Positions 14,431 through 21,880 of a stretch of 23,077 bases of DNA are shown piece by piece; positions within the stretch are counted from its first letter, which is position 1; each line of letters opens with the position of its first letter. This stretch comes from an uncultured Bacilli bacterium (GTDB lineage: Bacteria; Bacillota_I; Bacilli_A; RF39; UBA660). The notes below the pieces were generated by a model. It saw nothing but the letters and a program-made list of their open reading frames with translations, had not been told where the DNA came from and did not search any database. A program made the translations under genes and the position numbers. The stretch spans positions 1-23,077 of the forward strand of contig CALVIQ010000092.1 of assembly GCA_944331815.1 (NCBI GenBank), given 5' to 3'.

Positions 14431-14632
14431 ATAAAAAGTCCCTATAACATAAGGACGAATTATTCGCGGTACCACCTTATTTTATAGAAGACTATACACT
14501 CTAATCTTTATAGCAGATCTGCTTTAAAACTCCAAGACGCGTTCATAAAATATTATCATTATCTTCCACTAACCGATAACTCACTATAAATAATTGATTT
14601 TATTACTATTTCTCTTCCTCGTTTTCAATGTA
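14431..14632 (-). promoter_or_regulatory. T-box riboswitch leader of argS (specifier CGC, Arg)
   Basis: The canonical T-box AAGGTGGTACCGCG is at 14478-14465. A terminator follows: 8-bp stem 14449-14456 with 14438-14445, loop of 3, then U-run to 14431. In Stem I the lower helix AAGA/UCUU and flanking purine bulges are readable. The codon just before the G and UCUU strand is CGC (14541-14539), which is Arg and agrees with the gene. Binding of uncharged tRNA-Arg should favour the antiterminator. Alignment with the gltX leader places both specifiers at the same point. With the part up to 14833, this accounts for the 421-base gap between argS and gltX. Confidence 0.92.
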
Positions 14633-14636
14633 CTTA

Positions 14637-14665
14637 ATTTTAACAAAATATTTTGTTTTTGTCAA
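14637..14665 (-). promoter_or_regulatory. Promoter of the argS leader
   Basis: TTGACA (14665-14660), 17-bp spacer, TAAAAT (14642-14637), placing the start just 5' of T-box Stem I. Confidence 0.8.
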
Positions 14666-14666
14666 C

Positions 14667-14694
14667 ATTTAATTTTATTCATTTAATTTTATTC
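14667..14694. repeat. Tandem repeat, 14 bp x 2
   Basis: ATTTAATTTTATTC occurs twice without a gap (14667-14680, 14681-14694), directly upstream of the argS -35 box. AT-rich and possibly only a slippage product; no function is evident. Confidence 0.7.
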
Positions 14695-14710
14695 ATTTTG
14701 TTTATGTTGA

Positions 14711-14755
14711 ATGAATTTTTAATAAAAAAACTAACTCATTTATGAATTAGTTTAA
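14711..14755 (-). terminator. gltX terminator, copy 1 of a 45-bp repeated element
   Basis: On the minus strand AAACTAATTCAT and ATGAGTTAGTTT form a 12-bp stem (one G-U pair, 2-base loop) followed by a U-run. The whole 45-base block recurs at 16841-16885 with two differences. The 80 bases between it and the gltX stop hold no gene I can support. Confidence 0.75.
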
Positions 14756-14833
14756 TTTAAAAAATGATACGATTAAATATTATATCTGAAACCTTGAAAA
14801 TAGTTTAATAAACAACCCATTGCTAAAAATAAT

Positions 14834-16465
14834 TTATAATAAATTTATTCTATTTTTAATATTATCTATTCCTAACAATTTCATTATTTCATATAAATCC
14901 GGTGTCATTGATTTACTTGTAATAGCAACTCTAATAATCATACTAATATCAATTATACTTCCTTTATATTTGCTAGGATTTTCTTTATATTCTTTAACAT
15001 CATGGCAATAATTATATTTTGTTGCAATATCTTTCATTTTATTAAACCATGTATCTTTATCATCATTAATATCATAATAATTATCAATATAATCAGTTAA
15101 TATTAATTTAATTTCTTTTGTATCTTTTATTTCTTGCCATTCATATTCAAAGTTATTAAACAATTCATTATACATATACCAAATATAATTCTTGATTTCG
15201 GAATAACAACTAAAATCTTTTCTTGGTTTCTTTTGTTCTCTTTCTATATTTAAAATATCAATAGTATATTGTTTATATTTAGTTATCAATTCAGCAAAAG
15301 TTTTATCAAATTCTAAAGCCCATTCTAATAAATTATTATAAACTTCTGTTGCAGTTAATTTTGAAATATAATTTCTAGATATATTTATTATTTTATCTAA
15401 ATCGAATAGTGCCCCATTTTTACTCATCTTACTAAAAGAGAACTCAAAATCTCTATAGGATTTAGTTGGATTTTGTAAATACCAAATATCAAAATTAGAA
15501 TTCATTAAAGTTGCAAAATACAATTTAATTGCTTCTACTGGAATTCCTTTTTCATGATAATATATTGCGGCGGCCTCTGGATCTTTTCTTTTACTAATTT
15601 TTCTAACTGAATTACCATCTTTTATATTTAATGGTAAAAGATGGGCAAATTTTGGAGGTTTAAATCCACATGCCTCCCATAATTCCAAATGATAAGGAAC
15701 TGAAGAAATATAAGAATCATCTCTTGTAACAATTGTAACTCTCATAAAATGATCATCACATACATGAGCAAAAGCATATGGGGGTATACCATCAGATTTA
15801 ACTAATACTTGATCCAAATCGTTTTCTGGTAATTTTATTGTTCCCTTAACTAAATCTTTAAATATTATTTGATTATTAAAATTTCCATTTGATTTTAATC
15901 TTAATACCCATTTATCACCTTTATCAATATGCTCTTTTATTTCATCATATGTTAAATTACGACACTTTGCATAATGTCCATAATATCCAATTCTATCTTT
16001 TCTACTTTCTTGGACTTTCCGCATATTGTTTAAATCTTCTTCAGAACAAAAACAAGGATAAGCCCTACCAATAGAAACAAGATATTTAGCGACCGTATGA
16101 TAAATTTCCAATCTTTTAGATTGTATATATGGACCATAATTGCCACCTTTAATCGGGTGTTCATCTACCATATAATTATAGTGTTCTAAATCTTTTATTC
16201 CCAATTCAATACCATTTTCTATTTTTCTTTTTTGATCAGTATCCTCAATTCTAACTATAAATACACCATTAGTTTGTTTTGCTATAACTTCTGGAATGAA
16301 AGAAGCATACAAATTTCCTAAATGCATTCTTCCAGTTGGACTTGGTGCAAATCTCATTACTTGAGCTCCTTCAGGTAAAATTCTTTCAGGATACATCTTT
16401 TCTAAATCTTCAATTGTTTTTGCAACATTTGGATAAAGTAAATTGGCCAAATCATTATAATTCAT
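14834..16465 (-). CDS. gltX: Glutamyl-tRNA synthetase
   Basis: Class I synthetase charging tRNA-Glu. The HIGH region is FAPSPTGRMHLGNLY (HLGN) and the KMSKR region is RKISKRKDPE (about residue 289). A zinc-type cluster is visible as PCFCSEEDL ... GHYAKCR (C-x-C ... Y-x3-C), and VRIEDTDQKR is the conserved ATP/amino-acid segment. At about 543 residues it is longer than the common 480-500 form, mostly in the C-terminal anticodon-binding half, resembling the long Clostridia-type GltX. A GlnRS cannot be fully ruled out, but the leader specifier is a Glu codon. Of two ATGs, 16465 is 9 bases from AGGA and preferred; 16474 is too close to it. Confidence 0.93.
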   Translation of the reverse strand: MNYNDLANLLYPNVAKTIEDLEKMYPERILPEGAQVMRFAPSPTGRMHLGNLYASFIPEVIAKQTNGVFIVRIEDTDQKRKIENGIELGIKDLEHYNYMVDEHPIKGGNYGPYIQSKRLEIYHTVAKYLVSIGRAYPCFCSEEDLNNMRKVQESRKDRIGYYGHYAKCRNLTYDEIKEHIDKGDKWVLRLKSNGNFNNQIIFKDLVKGTIKLPENDLDQVLVKSDGIPPYAFAHVCDDHFMRVTIVTRDDSYISSVPYHLELWEACGFKPPKFAHLLPLNIKDGNSVRKISKRKDPEAAAIYYHEKGIPVEAIKLYFATLMNSNFDIWYLQNPTKSYRDFEFSFSKMSKNGALFDLDKIINISRNYISKLTATEVYNNLLEWALEFDKTFAELITKYKQYTIDILNIEREQKKPRKDFSCYSEIKNYIWYMYNELFNNFEYEWQEIKDTKEIKLILTDYIDNYYDINDDKDTWFNKMKDIATKYNYCHDVKEYKENPSKYKGSIIDISMIIRVAITSKSMTPDLYEIMKLLGIDNIKNRINLL

Positions 16466-16488
16466 TTTTATCATTCCTCGCTTTAAAC

Positions 16489-16720
16489 AAAAAAAATAGA
16501 TTCATCCAATAAGGACGAATCTATCGTGGTACCACCTTAATTTATATAATTAACTAACAATTATATATCTCTATATCTTAACGCGATTAACGAAATAACT
16601 TGTATACATTATTTTGCTCCAAAGCTTCCTTCAAATATTTCAATTGTTATTTTACACCAGCCAATAACTCTCTACGCATTGAATATATTTTACTCTTCTT
16701 CTTCGTTGCATTCAAAATAT
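16489..16720 (-). promoter_or_regulatory. T-box riboswitch leader of gltX (specifier GAA, Glu)
   Basis: T-box AAGGTGGTACCACG at 16538-16525. The terminator is a 12-bp stem with one G-U (16513-16524 with 16496-16507), loop of 5, then U-run. Stem I carries the AGAAGAGUA block on the 5' side. On the 3' side the codon before the G and CUUU strand is GAA (16628-16626), which is Glu. It shares the architecture and several short blocks with the argS leader, so they may be ancient duplicates. Upstream, 16756-16840 is AT-rich with no feature. Confidence 0.92.
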
Positions 16721-16726
16721 AAGTTG

Positions 16727-16755
16727 ATTATAGACCATTTTAGTTTATTTGTCAA
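16727..16755 (-). promoter_or_regulatory. Consensus promoter of the gltX leader
   Basis: TTGACA (16755-16750), 17-bp spacer, TATAAT (16732-16727): a perfect sigma-A consensus. Confidence 0.85.
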
Positions 16756-16840
16756 TATATATATTATAACATAATTAATAACATTTATTAATAAAATCCT
16801 AAGCTATTATCTTTTTTGTTTGAATCTAAATTACAATTTG

Positions 16841-16885
16841 ATCAATTTTTAATAAAAAAACTAACTCATTTCTGAATTAGTTTAA
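16841..16885 (-). terminator. tRNA-Met terminator, copy 2 of the 45-bp repeated element
   Basis: Same hairpin and U-run as 14711-14755 (43 of 45 bases identical), starting 9 bases after the tRNA CCA end. Confidence 0.75.
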
Positions 16886-16894
16886 CTTTTTAAA

Positions 16895-16971
16895 TGGTAG
16901 CGAGAGGGGGATTCGAACCCTCGACCTACTGGGTATGAACCAGTTGCTCTAGCCAACTGAGCTATCTCGCC
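16895..16971 (-). tRNA. tRNA-Met (anticodon CAT), elongator type
   Basis: A 77-nt cloverleaf with encoded CCA. Acceptor GGCGAGA/TCTCGCT has a G1-U72 wobble, the anticodon stem ACTGG/CCAGT encloses loop TTCATAC, and the T arm contains GGTTCGAATCC. A near match to B. subtilis elongator tRNA-Met, including the G1-U72 pair. The initiator tRNA has a mismatched C1-A72 and three G-C pairs under the anticodon, which are absent here. A tRNA-Ile2 (CAT, lysidine) is less likely because of the wobble first pair. Confidence 0.95.
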
Positions 16972-16989
16972 AAAAAATTGAACAATATA

Positions 16990-17018
16990 ATAATATCATA
17001 TTCATTCAATTTTTGCAA
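16990..17018 (-). promoter_or_regulatory. Promoter of tRNA-Met
   Basis: TTGCAA (17018-17013), 17-bp spacer, extended -10 TGA-TATTAT (-10 at 16995-16990). The same stretch contains a 10-bp inverted repeat (AAAAATTGAA / TTCAATTTTT) that could also terminate the gene upstream. Confidence 0.65.
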
Positions 17019-17027
17019 TAAGTTTTT

Positions 17028-17870
17028 TTAATTTTTTTGTTCTTTTAAATAACTTATTACTTTTTGTTTTGCTTTTTGCATATTTTCACTTCCGTAATCA
17101 ACATCAATTCCATCTTTTGCTTGAGATAATAATATTCTTCTTTGACTACCTAATTTTGAACTATCTTCTAATACTTTTTTCATACCATATAAATTTTGAA
17201 ATATATCATAATCAAAAATACTTTCATCTAGAATCGTTAATATAATATATTTAATTTGTTGTAATTTAGATATCTGCATTCTATAAAATTCTTCATCATT
17301 TATGTTGGATCCAGGTGAAATTAAAATATTGTCATCCAAATAATTTAAAGCAGAATTAAATTCTAAAATTTCTAATCCTTTATAAATTGTTTTTCTCTCT
17401 TCAGCTATTTCTTTTTTTCTTTGTTCTAATGCTTTTTTAAATAACATTAATGTATATTTATCAGATTGTAAATATTTAGAATTTATTCTTCTACTTAAAT
17501 TAGCAATTTCTATATCACATATCTTATCAAAAAATTTAGCCATAAAATTCATATCTGTACAAAGATGTCTTTCACTAAATAATATTTTTGAATCTTCAAA
17601 TTTTGTTGCGTATACTTCATTAAAATATAATTCCATTAATTGTTGCATATTAGGATTAGTACTAAACAAATAATTTTCTATATCTAATCCTCTTTTATTT
17701 ATCACTTCTAACTCTGATTGCATTAAATCATCATATTGTGTACCTAAATGCTTTATTCTTTCTTTTAGCTCAATTTCAGCAAATTTTCTAAGACAAATAT
17801 TATTTTTCTCATCTAATATTATTAGTACCAAATGTGAAATTGGTGTTTTTTTTAATTCGTTTATTTCCAT
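17028..17870 (-). CDS. Unknown protein in the glyA-folD operon
   Basis: A 280-residue protein I do not recognise. It looks soluble and mostly helical, with charged stretches (ALEQRKKEIAEERKTI near 147-162) that may form a short coiled coil, and no signal peptide or membrane segment. Residues near the N-terminus (SHLVLIILDEKNNICLRKFAEIELKERI) look like a packed helical domain. It starts 9 bases after the folD stop with GGGGGA as ribosome site, so it is the third gene of the glyA-folD unit. Co-transcription does not by itself imply a folate role. Confidence 0.75.
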   Translation of the reverse strand: MEINELKKTPISHLVLIILDEKNNICLRKFAEIELKERIKHLGTQYDDLMQSELEVINKRGLDIENYLFSTNPNMQQLMELYFNEVYATKFEDSKILFSERHLCTDMNFMAKFFDKICDIEIANLSRRINSKYLQSDKYTLMLFKKALEQRKKEIAEERKTIYKGLEILEFNSALNYLDDNILISPGSNINDEEFYRMQISKLQQIKYIILTILDESIFDYDIFQNLYGMKKVLEDSSKLGSQRRILLSQAKDGIDVDYGSENMQKAKQKVISYLKEQKN

Positions 17871-17879
17871 AAAATCCCC

Positions 17880-18707
17880 CTATAAATTTTTTTCATAATT
17901 TTTTAAAACATTAGAAAGTAGCATTGCAACTGTCATAGGTCCTACTCCACCTGGTACAGGTGTTATATAAGAGGCAATATCTTTTATATTTTCAAAATCT
18001 ACATCACCATACAACTTACCATCTACCCTATTCATTCCCACATCAACTACTACTACATTTTCTTTAACCATATCTTTAGTTATTAAATCTTTTTTACCAA
18101 CTGCACATATCAATATGTCAGCTTGTTTAGTATATTGCTTTAAATCTACTGTTTTAGAGTGACAGATAGTGACTGTGGCACCACTTTGCAATAACAACAT
18201 AGCAAGTGGTTTACCTACCAAATTGGATTTACCTACAACTACTGCATGTTTACCTAATAAATCTATATTATATTCTTCTAATAATTTTATTATTCCTTGG
18301 GGTGTACAAGGAACTAAATTATTATTATCTTTGAATAATAACCCCATATTTATATCAGTTAATCCATCAACATCTTTATTTTTATTTATTAAATTTAACA
18401 ATTTATATGTATCAAATTTTTTAGGTATTGGTAATTGAATTAAAATACCATTAACATAAGAATCATTATTTAATTCAATTATTTTATTAATAATTTCTTG
18501 TTCATTTGTATCTTCATCAAACTTAGCATGAATAAAATTAATACCAACATTTTCACAAGCTTTTCTTTTTGAATTAATATATATATTACTTGCTTCATCA
18601 TCACCTATTTGAATAACAGCTAAAGTAGGTTTTATTAAATAATTTTTAACTTTTGATTTAATTTCATTTTTTATTTTATCACTTAAAGTTTTACCATCTA
18701 ATATCAT
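17880..18707 (-). CDS. folD: Methylene-THF dehydrogenase / methenyl-THF cyclohydrolase
   Basis: Bifunctional enzyme interconverting methylene-, methenyl- and formyl-tetrahydrofolate. Signatures: YINSKRKACENVGI with the catalytic Tyr43 and Lys47, ILIQLPIPK (about 88-96), KDVDGLTDINMG (about 111-122), PCTPQGI, the nucleotide-binding VVGKSNLVGKPLAMLL (about 157-172) and PVPGGVGPMTVAMLL near the C-terminus. Its 275 residues are usual. The ATG is one base beyond the glyA stop, and the GGAGGGA site is formed by the last glyA codons, so translation is coupled with glyA, which supplies methylene-THF to this enzyme. Confidence 0.97.
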   Translation of the reverse strand: MILDGKTLSDKIKNEIKSKVKNYLIKPTLAVIQIGDDEASNIYINSKRKACENVGINFIHAKFDEDTNEQEIINKIIELNNDSYVNGILIQLPIPKKFDTYKLLNLINKNKDVDGLTDINMGLLFKDNNNLVPCTPQGIIKLLEEYNIDLLGKHAVVVGKSNLVGKPLAMLLLQSGATVTICHSKTVDLKQYTKQADILICAVGKKDLITKDMVKENVVVVDVGMNRVDGKLYGDVDFENIKDIASYITPVPGGVGPMTVAMLLSNVLKNYEKNL

Positions 18708-18708
18708 A

Positions 18709-19917
18709 TTATCCCTCCAATGGATACTTATCAGTTATTTTTTTAACTCTTAATTTTAATTCTTCTTTATTACCACCTTTTAAAGTATCAACAATAATAT
18801 TACCTATTTCTATAAAATCTTCTTCTTTTAATCCTCTAGTAGTCATAGCAGGACTTCCTAATCTAATACCACTAGTTTTAAAAGGTGATTCTTTATCAAA
18901 TGGAATTGTATTTTTATTAACAGTAATATTTACTTCATCTAATAAACTTTCAGCTTCTTTACCTGTCATTTTTAAACCTGTAACATCTACCAATATTAAA
19001 TGATTATCAGTACCACCAGAAACTATTCTTAATCCATTATTTAATAAAACGTTAGATAAAGCTTTAATATTTTTTAATACTTGTTCTTGATATGTTTTAA
19101 ATGAAGGTTGTAATGCTTCATAGAAGCACTGTGCTTTAGCAGCAATAACATGCATCAAAGGACCACCTTGAATACCAGGAAAAATAATTTTATTTATTTT
19201 TTTAATTATTTCTTCATTATTAGTCAAAATAATACCGCCCCTTGGGCCTCTTAATGTTTTATGAGTAGTAGAAGTTACTACATCCGCATAAGGAAATGGT
19301 GATGGATGTAATCCGGTTGCTACTAAACCAGCAATATGAGCCATATCAACCATTAAATATGCTCCTATTTTATCAGCAATTTCTCTAAATCTTTTAAAAT
19401 CTATTATTCTAGAATAAGCTGAAGCACCTGCTATAATCATTTTAGGTTTATTTTTTAAAGCTAATTCTTCTAATTTATCATAATTGATTTTTTCTGTTTC
19501 AGGATCAACATCATAACTAATTATTTCATATTCTAAACCACTAAAATTAATAGGATGACCATGTGTTAAATGTCCACCATGAGATAAATTCATACCCATT
19601 ACTTTATCCCCATAATTTAATAATGCTTTATATACAGCCATATTAGCACTACTACCAGAATGAGGTTGAACATTAGCATATTTACAATCAAATAACTTAG
19701 TTACGTATTCAATAGCTAAATCTTCAACAGTATCAACATTAACACATCCACCATAATATCTTTTACCAGAATATCCTTCAGCATATTTATTAGTAAAAAT
19801 ACTTCCTTGTAATTCTAAAATATCTTTAGAAACATAATTTTCAGAAGCAATTAATTCAATATTATTTTGTTGTCTTAATTTTTCTTTTTCTAAAGCTTCT
19901 TTAATTCTAATATCCAT
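18709..19917 (-). CDS. glyA: Serine hydroxymethyltransferase
   Basis: PLP enzyme converting serine plus THF to glycine and methylene-THF, the main one-carbon entry. Family motifs: [11 protein letters not shown] (about 20-30), [27 protein letters not shown] (about 85-97), [19 protein letters not shown] (about 190-198) and the PLP-lysine loop [15 protein letters not shown] with Lys220. At 402 residues it is close to the bacterial norm (about 415). The ATG follows GGAGATGAT. First gene of the glyA-folD-unknown operon. Confidence 0.98.
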   Translation of the reverse strand: MDIRIKEALEKEKLRQQNNIELIASENYVSKDILELQGSIFTNKYAEGYSGKRYYGGCVNVDTVEDLAIEYVTKLFDCKYANVQPHSGSSANMAVYKALLNYGDKVMGMNLSHGGHLTHGHPINFSGLEYEIISYDVDPETEKINYDKLEELALKNKPKMIIAGASAYSRIIDFKRFREIADKIGAYLMVDMAHIAGLVATGLHPSPFPYADVVTSTTHKTLRGPRGGIILTNNEEIIKKINKIIFPGIQGGPLMHVIAAKAQCFYEALQPSFKTYQEQVLKNIKALSNVLLNNGLRIVSGGTDNHLILVDVTGLKMTGKEAESLLDEVNITVNKNTIPFDKESPFKTSGIRLGSPAMTTRGLKEEDFIEIGNIIVDTLKGGNKEELKLRVKKITDKYPLEG

Positions 19918-19936
19918 AATATCATCTCCAATAAAT

Positions 19937-19965
19937 AGTATAGCATAAAAAAAATTCTATTTAAA
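19937..19965 (-). promoter_or_regulatory. Promoter of glyA
   Basis: Extended -10 TGC-TATACT (-10 at 19942-19937), 17-bp spacer, weak -35 TTTAAA (19965-19960) that lies within the rubrerythrin terminator. The Shine-Dalgarno begins 7 bases after the -10. Confidence 0.5.
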
Positions 19966-19974
19966 TAGAATTTT
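19947..19974 (-). terminator. Terminator of the perR-rubrerythrin operon
   Basis: A 24-bp nearly continuous palindrome (19951-19974, centre TTTAAA) followed by a U-run, overlapping the last base of the rubrerythrin stop codon. Confidence 0.75.
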
Positions 19975-20513
19975 TAATAATTTACTTTTCTTAATTCAAA
20001 ATAACTTTGTGGGTGTTCACATACAGGACATACTTTAGGTGCAGATTTACCAAAATGAACATGACCACAATTACGACAAATCCACATTTCTTCAGTACCT
20101 TTATTGAATACTTTTTCAGCTTTAACATTTTCTAATAATGCTTTATATCTTTCTTCGTGATCTTTTTCTATTTTAGCTACACTTTCAAATAAGAATGCTA
20201 TATGATCGAATCCTTCCTCTTTAGCTTCTTTAGCAAATCCAGCATACATATCTGTCCATTCATAATTTTCACCAGCTGCTGCATCTTCTAAGTTTTCGAT
20301 AGTACTTGGAACATTGCCACCATGTAATAATTTAAACCAAATTTTGGCATGTTCTTTTTCGTTACCAGCAGTTTCTTCAAATATAGCTGCTATTTGTTCA
20401 TAACCTTCCTTTTTAGCTTTTGATGCATAATAAGTATACTTATTTCTTGCTTGAGATTCACCTGCAAAAGCTGCCATTAAGTTTTGTTCTGTTTTACTTC
20501 CTTTTAATTCCAT
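19974..20513 (-). CDS. rbr: Rubrerythrin
   Basis: Non-haem diiron peroxidase that reduces hydrogen peroxide in anaerobes and microaerophiles. The ferritin-like domain has [15 protein letters not shown] and [15 protein letters not shown], repeated later as [14 protein letters not shown], giving the Glu and His iron ligands. The C-terminal rubredoxin-like knuckle is [11 protein letters not shown] ... [10 protein letters not shown] (two CxxC). About 179 residues, standard. Start ATG 20513 gives [13 protein letters not shown], matching the family N-terminus, and follows GAAAGGATG. The ATG at 20537 lies inside the perR-like gene and is rejected. Only 2 bases separate it from the perR-like stop, so it is co-translated. 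Confidence 0.96.
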   Translation of the reverse strand: MELKGSKTEQNLMAAFAGESQARNKYTYYASKAKKEGYEQIAAIFEETAGNEKEHAKIWFKLLHGGNVPSTIENLEDAAAGENYEWTDMYAGFAKEAKEEGFDHIAFLFESVAKIEKDHEERYKALLENVKAEKVFNKGTEEMWICRNCGHVHFGKSAPKVCPVCEHPQSYFELRKVNY

Positions 20514-20515
20514 AA

Positions 20516-20881
20516 TTAATTCATCCTTTCCATACAATCATTACATATTCCCATTAAAACAACATCACTACTTAACACTTTAAAATTATAATTATCTAAA
20601 ATGTATTTATCAATATTTAACAAACCAATATCGATTATTTTATCACATTTCACACAACATAAATGACAATGATCAGTATTTTTATCAAATCTATCAATAG
20701 TTAATGGTATTTTTTTAATTAATTTATTCTCTACCAAACTATTTAAATTACGATAAACTGTACCTAAGCTTATATCTGGTATTTCTCTTTTTACTTTTTC
20801 ATAAACCATGTAAGCAGTTGGATGATCATAACTATTATTTATAATTTCAAGTATTTTTTGTCGCTGTTTAGAATATTTCAT
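20516..20881 (-). CDS. perR: Fur-family peroxide regulator, PerR type
   Basis: A 121-residue winged-helix repressor. The DNA-recognition helix region is [19 protein letters not shown]. Metal site: H20 (in HPTAYMVY), D66 (DRFD), H71 and H73 (DHCH) and D84 correspond to B. subtilis PerR H37, D85, H91, H93 and D104. The structural zinc site is C76xxC79 with C113xxC116. An Asp rather than Glu at the D66 position, and rubrerythrin as next gene, favour PerR over Fur. It lacks about 20 N-terminal residues compared with B. subtilis PerR. Very likely autoregulated with rubrerythrin through the leader (see the inverted repeat at 20894-20914). Confidence 0.9.
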   Translation of the reverse strand: MKYSKQRQKILEIINNSYDHPTAYMVYEKVKREIPDISLGTVYRNLNSLVENKLIKKIPLTIDRFDKNTDHCHLCCVKCDKIIDIGLLNIDKYILDNYNFKVLSSDVVLMGICNDCMERMN

Positions 20882-20893
20882 GAATCACCTCAA

Positions 20894-20914
20894 AAGTAGT
20901 AACCATTCCTACTT
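20894..20914. promoter_or_regulatory. Candidate operator of the perR-like operon
   Basis: Inverted repeat AAGTAG-N9-CTACTT, centred about 18 bases downstream of the -10 and overlapping the predicted transcription start. It is not the classical PerR box (TTATAATNATTATAA). Function inferred from position only. Confidence 0.4.
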
Positions 20915-20921
20915 CTATATA

Positions 20922-20950
20922 ATTATATAATAATTATTTATTCAAGTCAA
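20922..20950 (-). promoter_or_regulatory. Promoter of the perR-rubrerythrin operon
   Basis: TTGACT (20950-20945), 17-bp spacer, TATAAT (20927-20922). The -35 lies inside the last codons of the DUF1003 gene. The leader of about 35 bases is longer than at the other genes here. Confidence 0.75.
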
Positions 20951-21443
20951 TATCTTTTTCTTCTAATTTTTTAATAATTTTTCTTTGATTAGAAATAATT
21001 AATTCAATATGATCATGAAGCTGTTCCAATATTAATTCACTTTTTAAATCAATTCGATAGTCATTTTGATTTCGTAAACTATCTTTTTTTGCTTGTCTAT
21101 TTTGACTCATCATAATAATTGGTGCTTGTAAAGCCGCAATGCAAGACAATAATAAATTTAATAGAATAAATGGATATGGATCAACATTATCCCATAAAAA
21201 TACATTTAATAATATCCAAATTATTAAAAATAAAGTAAATCCTATTATAAAATACCAACTACCAGCTATAGCTGTTATTGTATCTGCTACTTTATCTGAA
21301 AATTTTAAATTATTTTGATCTAATTTATCAACATCAACAGCAATTGGTTGATCAAATAATAATTCCATTAATTCTTCTTCATCAATTTCTTCTTTACTTT
21401 TCAATAACATTTTTACTATTTCTTTTTTCTTATTCTTATCCAT
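20934..21443 (-). CDS. DUF1003 membrane protein
   Basis: A 169-residue protein of the DUF1003 family, function unknown. The family core is clear: FSDKVADTITAIAGSWYFIIGF, then two membrane helices (about 62-84 and 92-112) around NVDPYPFILLNLLLSCIAALQAPIIMMSQNRQ, then a basic tail with KSELILEQLHDHIE. The N-terminal 45 residues are acidic and charged. Start ATG 21443 follows GGTGAT by 4 bases; the upstream ATG 21455 overlaps the predicted leader and lacks a ribosome site. It lies between the thioredoxin-like gene and the perR-like gene, each with its own promoter. Confidence 0.9.
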   Translation of the reverse strand: MDKNKKKEIVKMLLKSKEEIDEEELMELLFDQPIAVDVDKLDQNNLKFSDKVADTITAIAGSWYFIIGFTLFLIIWILLNVFLWDNVDPYPFILLNLLLSCIAALQAPIIMMSQNRQAKKDSLRNQNDYRIDLKSELILEQLHDHIELIISNQRKIIKKLEEKDIDLNK

Positions 21444-21459
21444 TTTTATCACCATATAA

Positions 21460-21488
21460 ATTATACTTTATATTAAAAAAAAAAACAA
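21460..21488 (-). promoter_or_regulatory. Promoter of the DUF1003 gene
   Basis: TTGTTT (21488-21483), 17-bp T-rich spacer, TATAAT (21465-21460). The Shine-Dalgarno begins 6 bases after the -10. Confidence 0.55.
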
Positions 21489-21516
21489 GAAAAAAAGATT
21501 CAAAAATAAATCTTTT
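21486..21516 (-). terminator. Terminator of the thioredoxin-like gene
   Basis: AAAAGATT (21516-21509) pairs with AATCTTTT (21500-21493) around an 8-base loop, then a U-run. It overlaps the stop codon. Confidence 0.7.
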
Positions 21517-21745
21517 AAGCTAATAATAACTTTTTTATTTCCCTTATAGACAACACCTTTCCTTGACTAACTATTTGACCGTTAATTACTAGGCCTGGAA
21601 CATTTTTAATTCCATATTTATTTTTAGATGAATCATCTAATTTATCAATAACAGCATTACAATTAATTTCTTCTACTGCTTTATCAACCATTTTAGATAA
21701 TTTCATACCATTACTACAATTAGTTCCAATTATCTTAATATTTAT
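21515..21745 (-). CDS. Small thioredoxin-like protein with a single Cys
   Basis: About 76 residues of the small 'redox-active disulfide protein'/thioredoxin_3 fold: NIKIIGTNCSNGMKL, VDKAVEEI, KYGIKNVPGLVINGQIVSQGKV, IREIKKLL. The cis-Pro (VPGLVING) is present. The redox motif, normally CPKC or similar, is CSNG, so the second Cys is missing. The first ATG (21706) lies after the Cys and would remove strand 1 and the active site. The frame stays open upstream to a TGA and the family start (M)xIKIIG falls on ATA 21745, 5 bases after GAGGTG, so I place the start there, with AUA as initiator. Function unknown; family members may act as electron carriers. Confidence 0.7.
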   Translation of the reverse strand: MNIKIIGTNCSNGMKLSKMVDKAVEEINCNAVIDKLDDSSKNKYGIKNVPGLVINGQIVSQGKVLSIREIKKLLLA

Positions 21746-21832
21746 AGTCTCACCTCATTTCTATATCCATTATAAAATATAAATATAGAAAATATGTGTT
21801 AGATTAATGGGAAAATATGGTAATTAAATATA

Positions 21833-21861
21833 TAGACTATTTTATAAAAATTTGATAAAAT
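21833..21861 (+). promoter_or_regulatory. Promoter of the TagO-like gene
   Basis: Extended -10 TGA-TAAAAT (-10 at 21856-21861), 17-bp spacer, weak -35 TAGACT (21833-21838). The Shine-Dalgarno follows after 7 bases. Confidence 0.45.
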
Positions 21862-21880
21862 TATAACTAGAGGTGTAATC

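Noticed and set aside
14758..14820. A 15-codon frame after gltX (minus strand, starting MGCLLNYF)
   Set aside because: No ribosome site, no conservation evidence, and the length is expected by chance.
14820..15011. Plus-strand 63-residue hydrophobic frame
   Set aside because: Antisense to the 3' end of gltX; hydrophobicity is explained by reading AT-rich complement codons.
20915..20940. Classical PerR box in the AT-rich stretch before the perR-like gene
   Set aside because: The bases do not match TTATAATNATTATAA beyond what AT richness predicts, and they coincide with the -10 box.
21743..21745. Alternative genetic code with AUA as Met
   Set aside because: AUA is used freely as a normal internal codon in conserved proteins here where Ile or Val is expected, so only initiation, not decoding, could be unusual.
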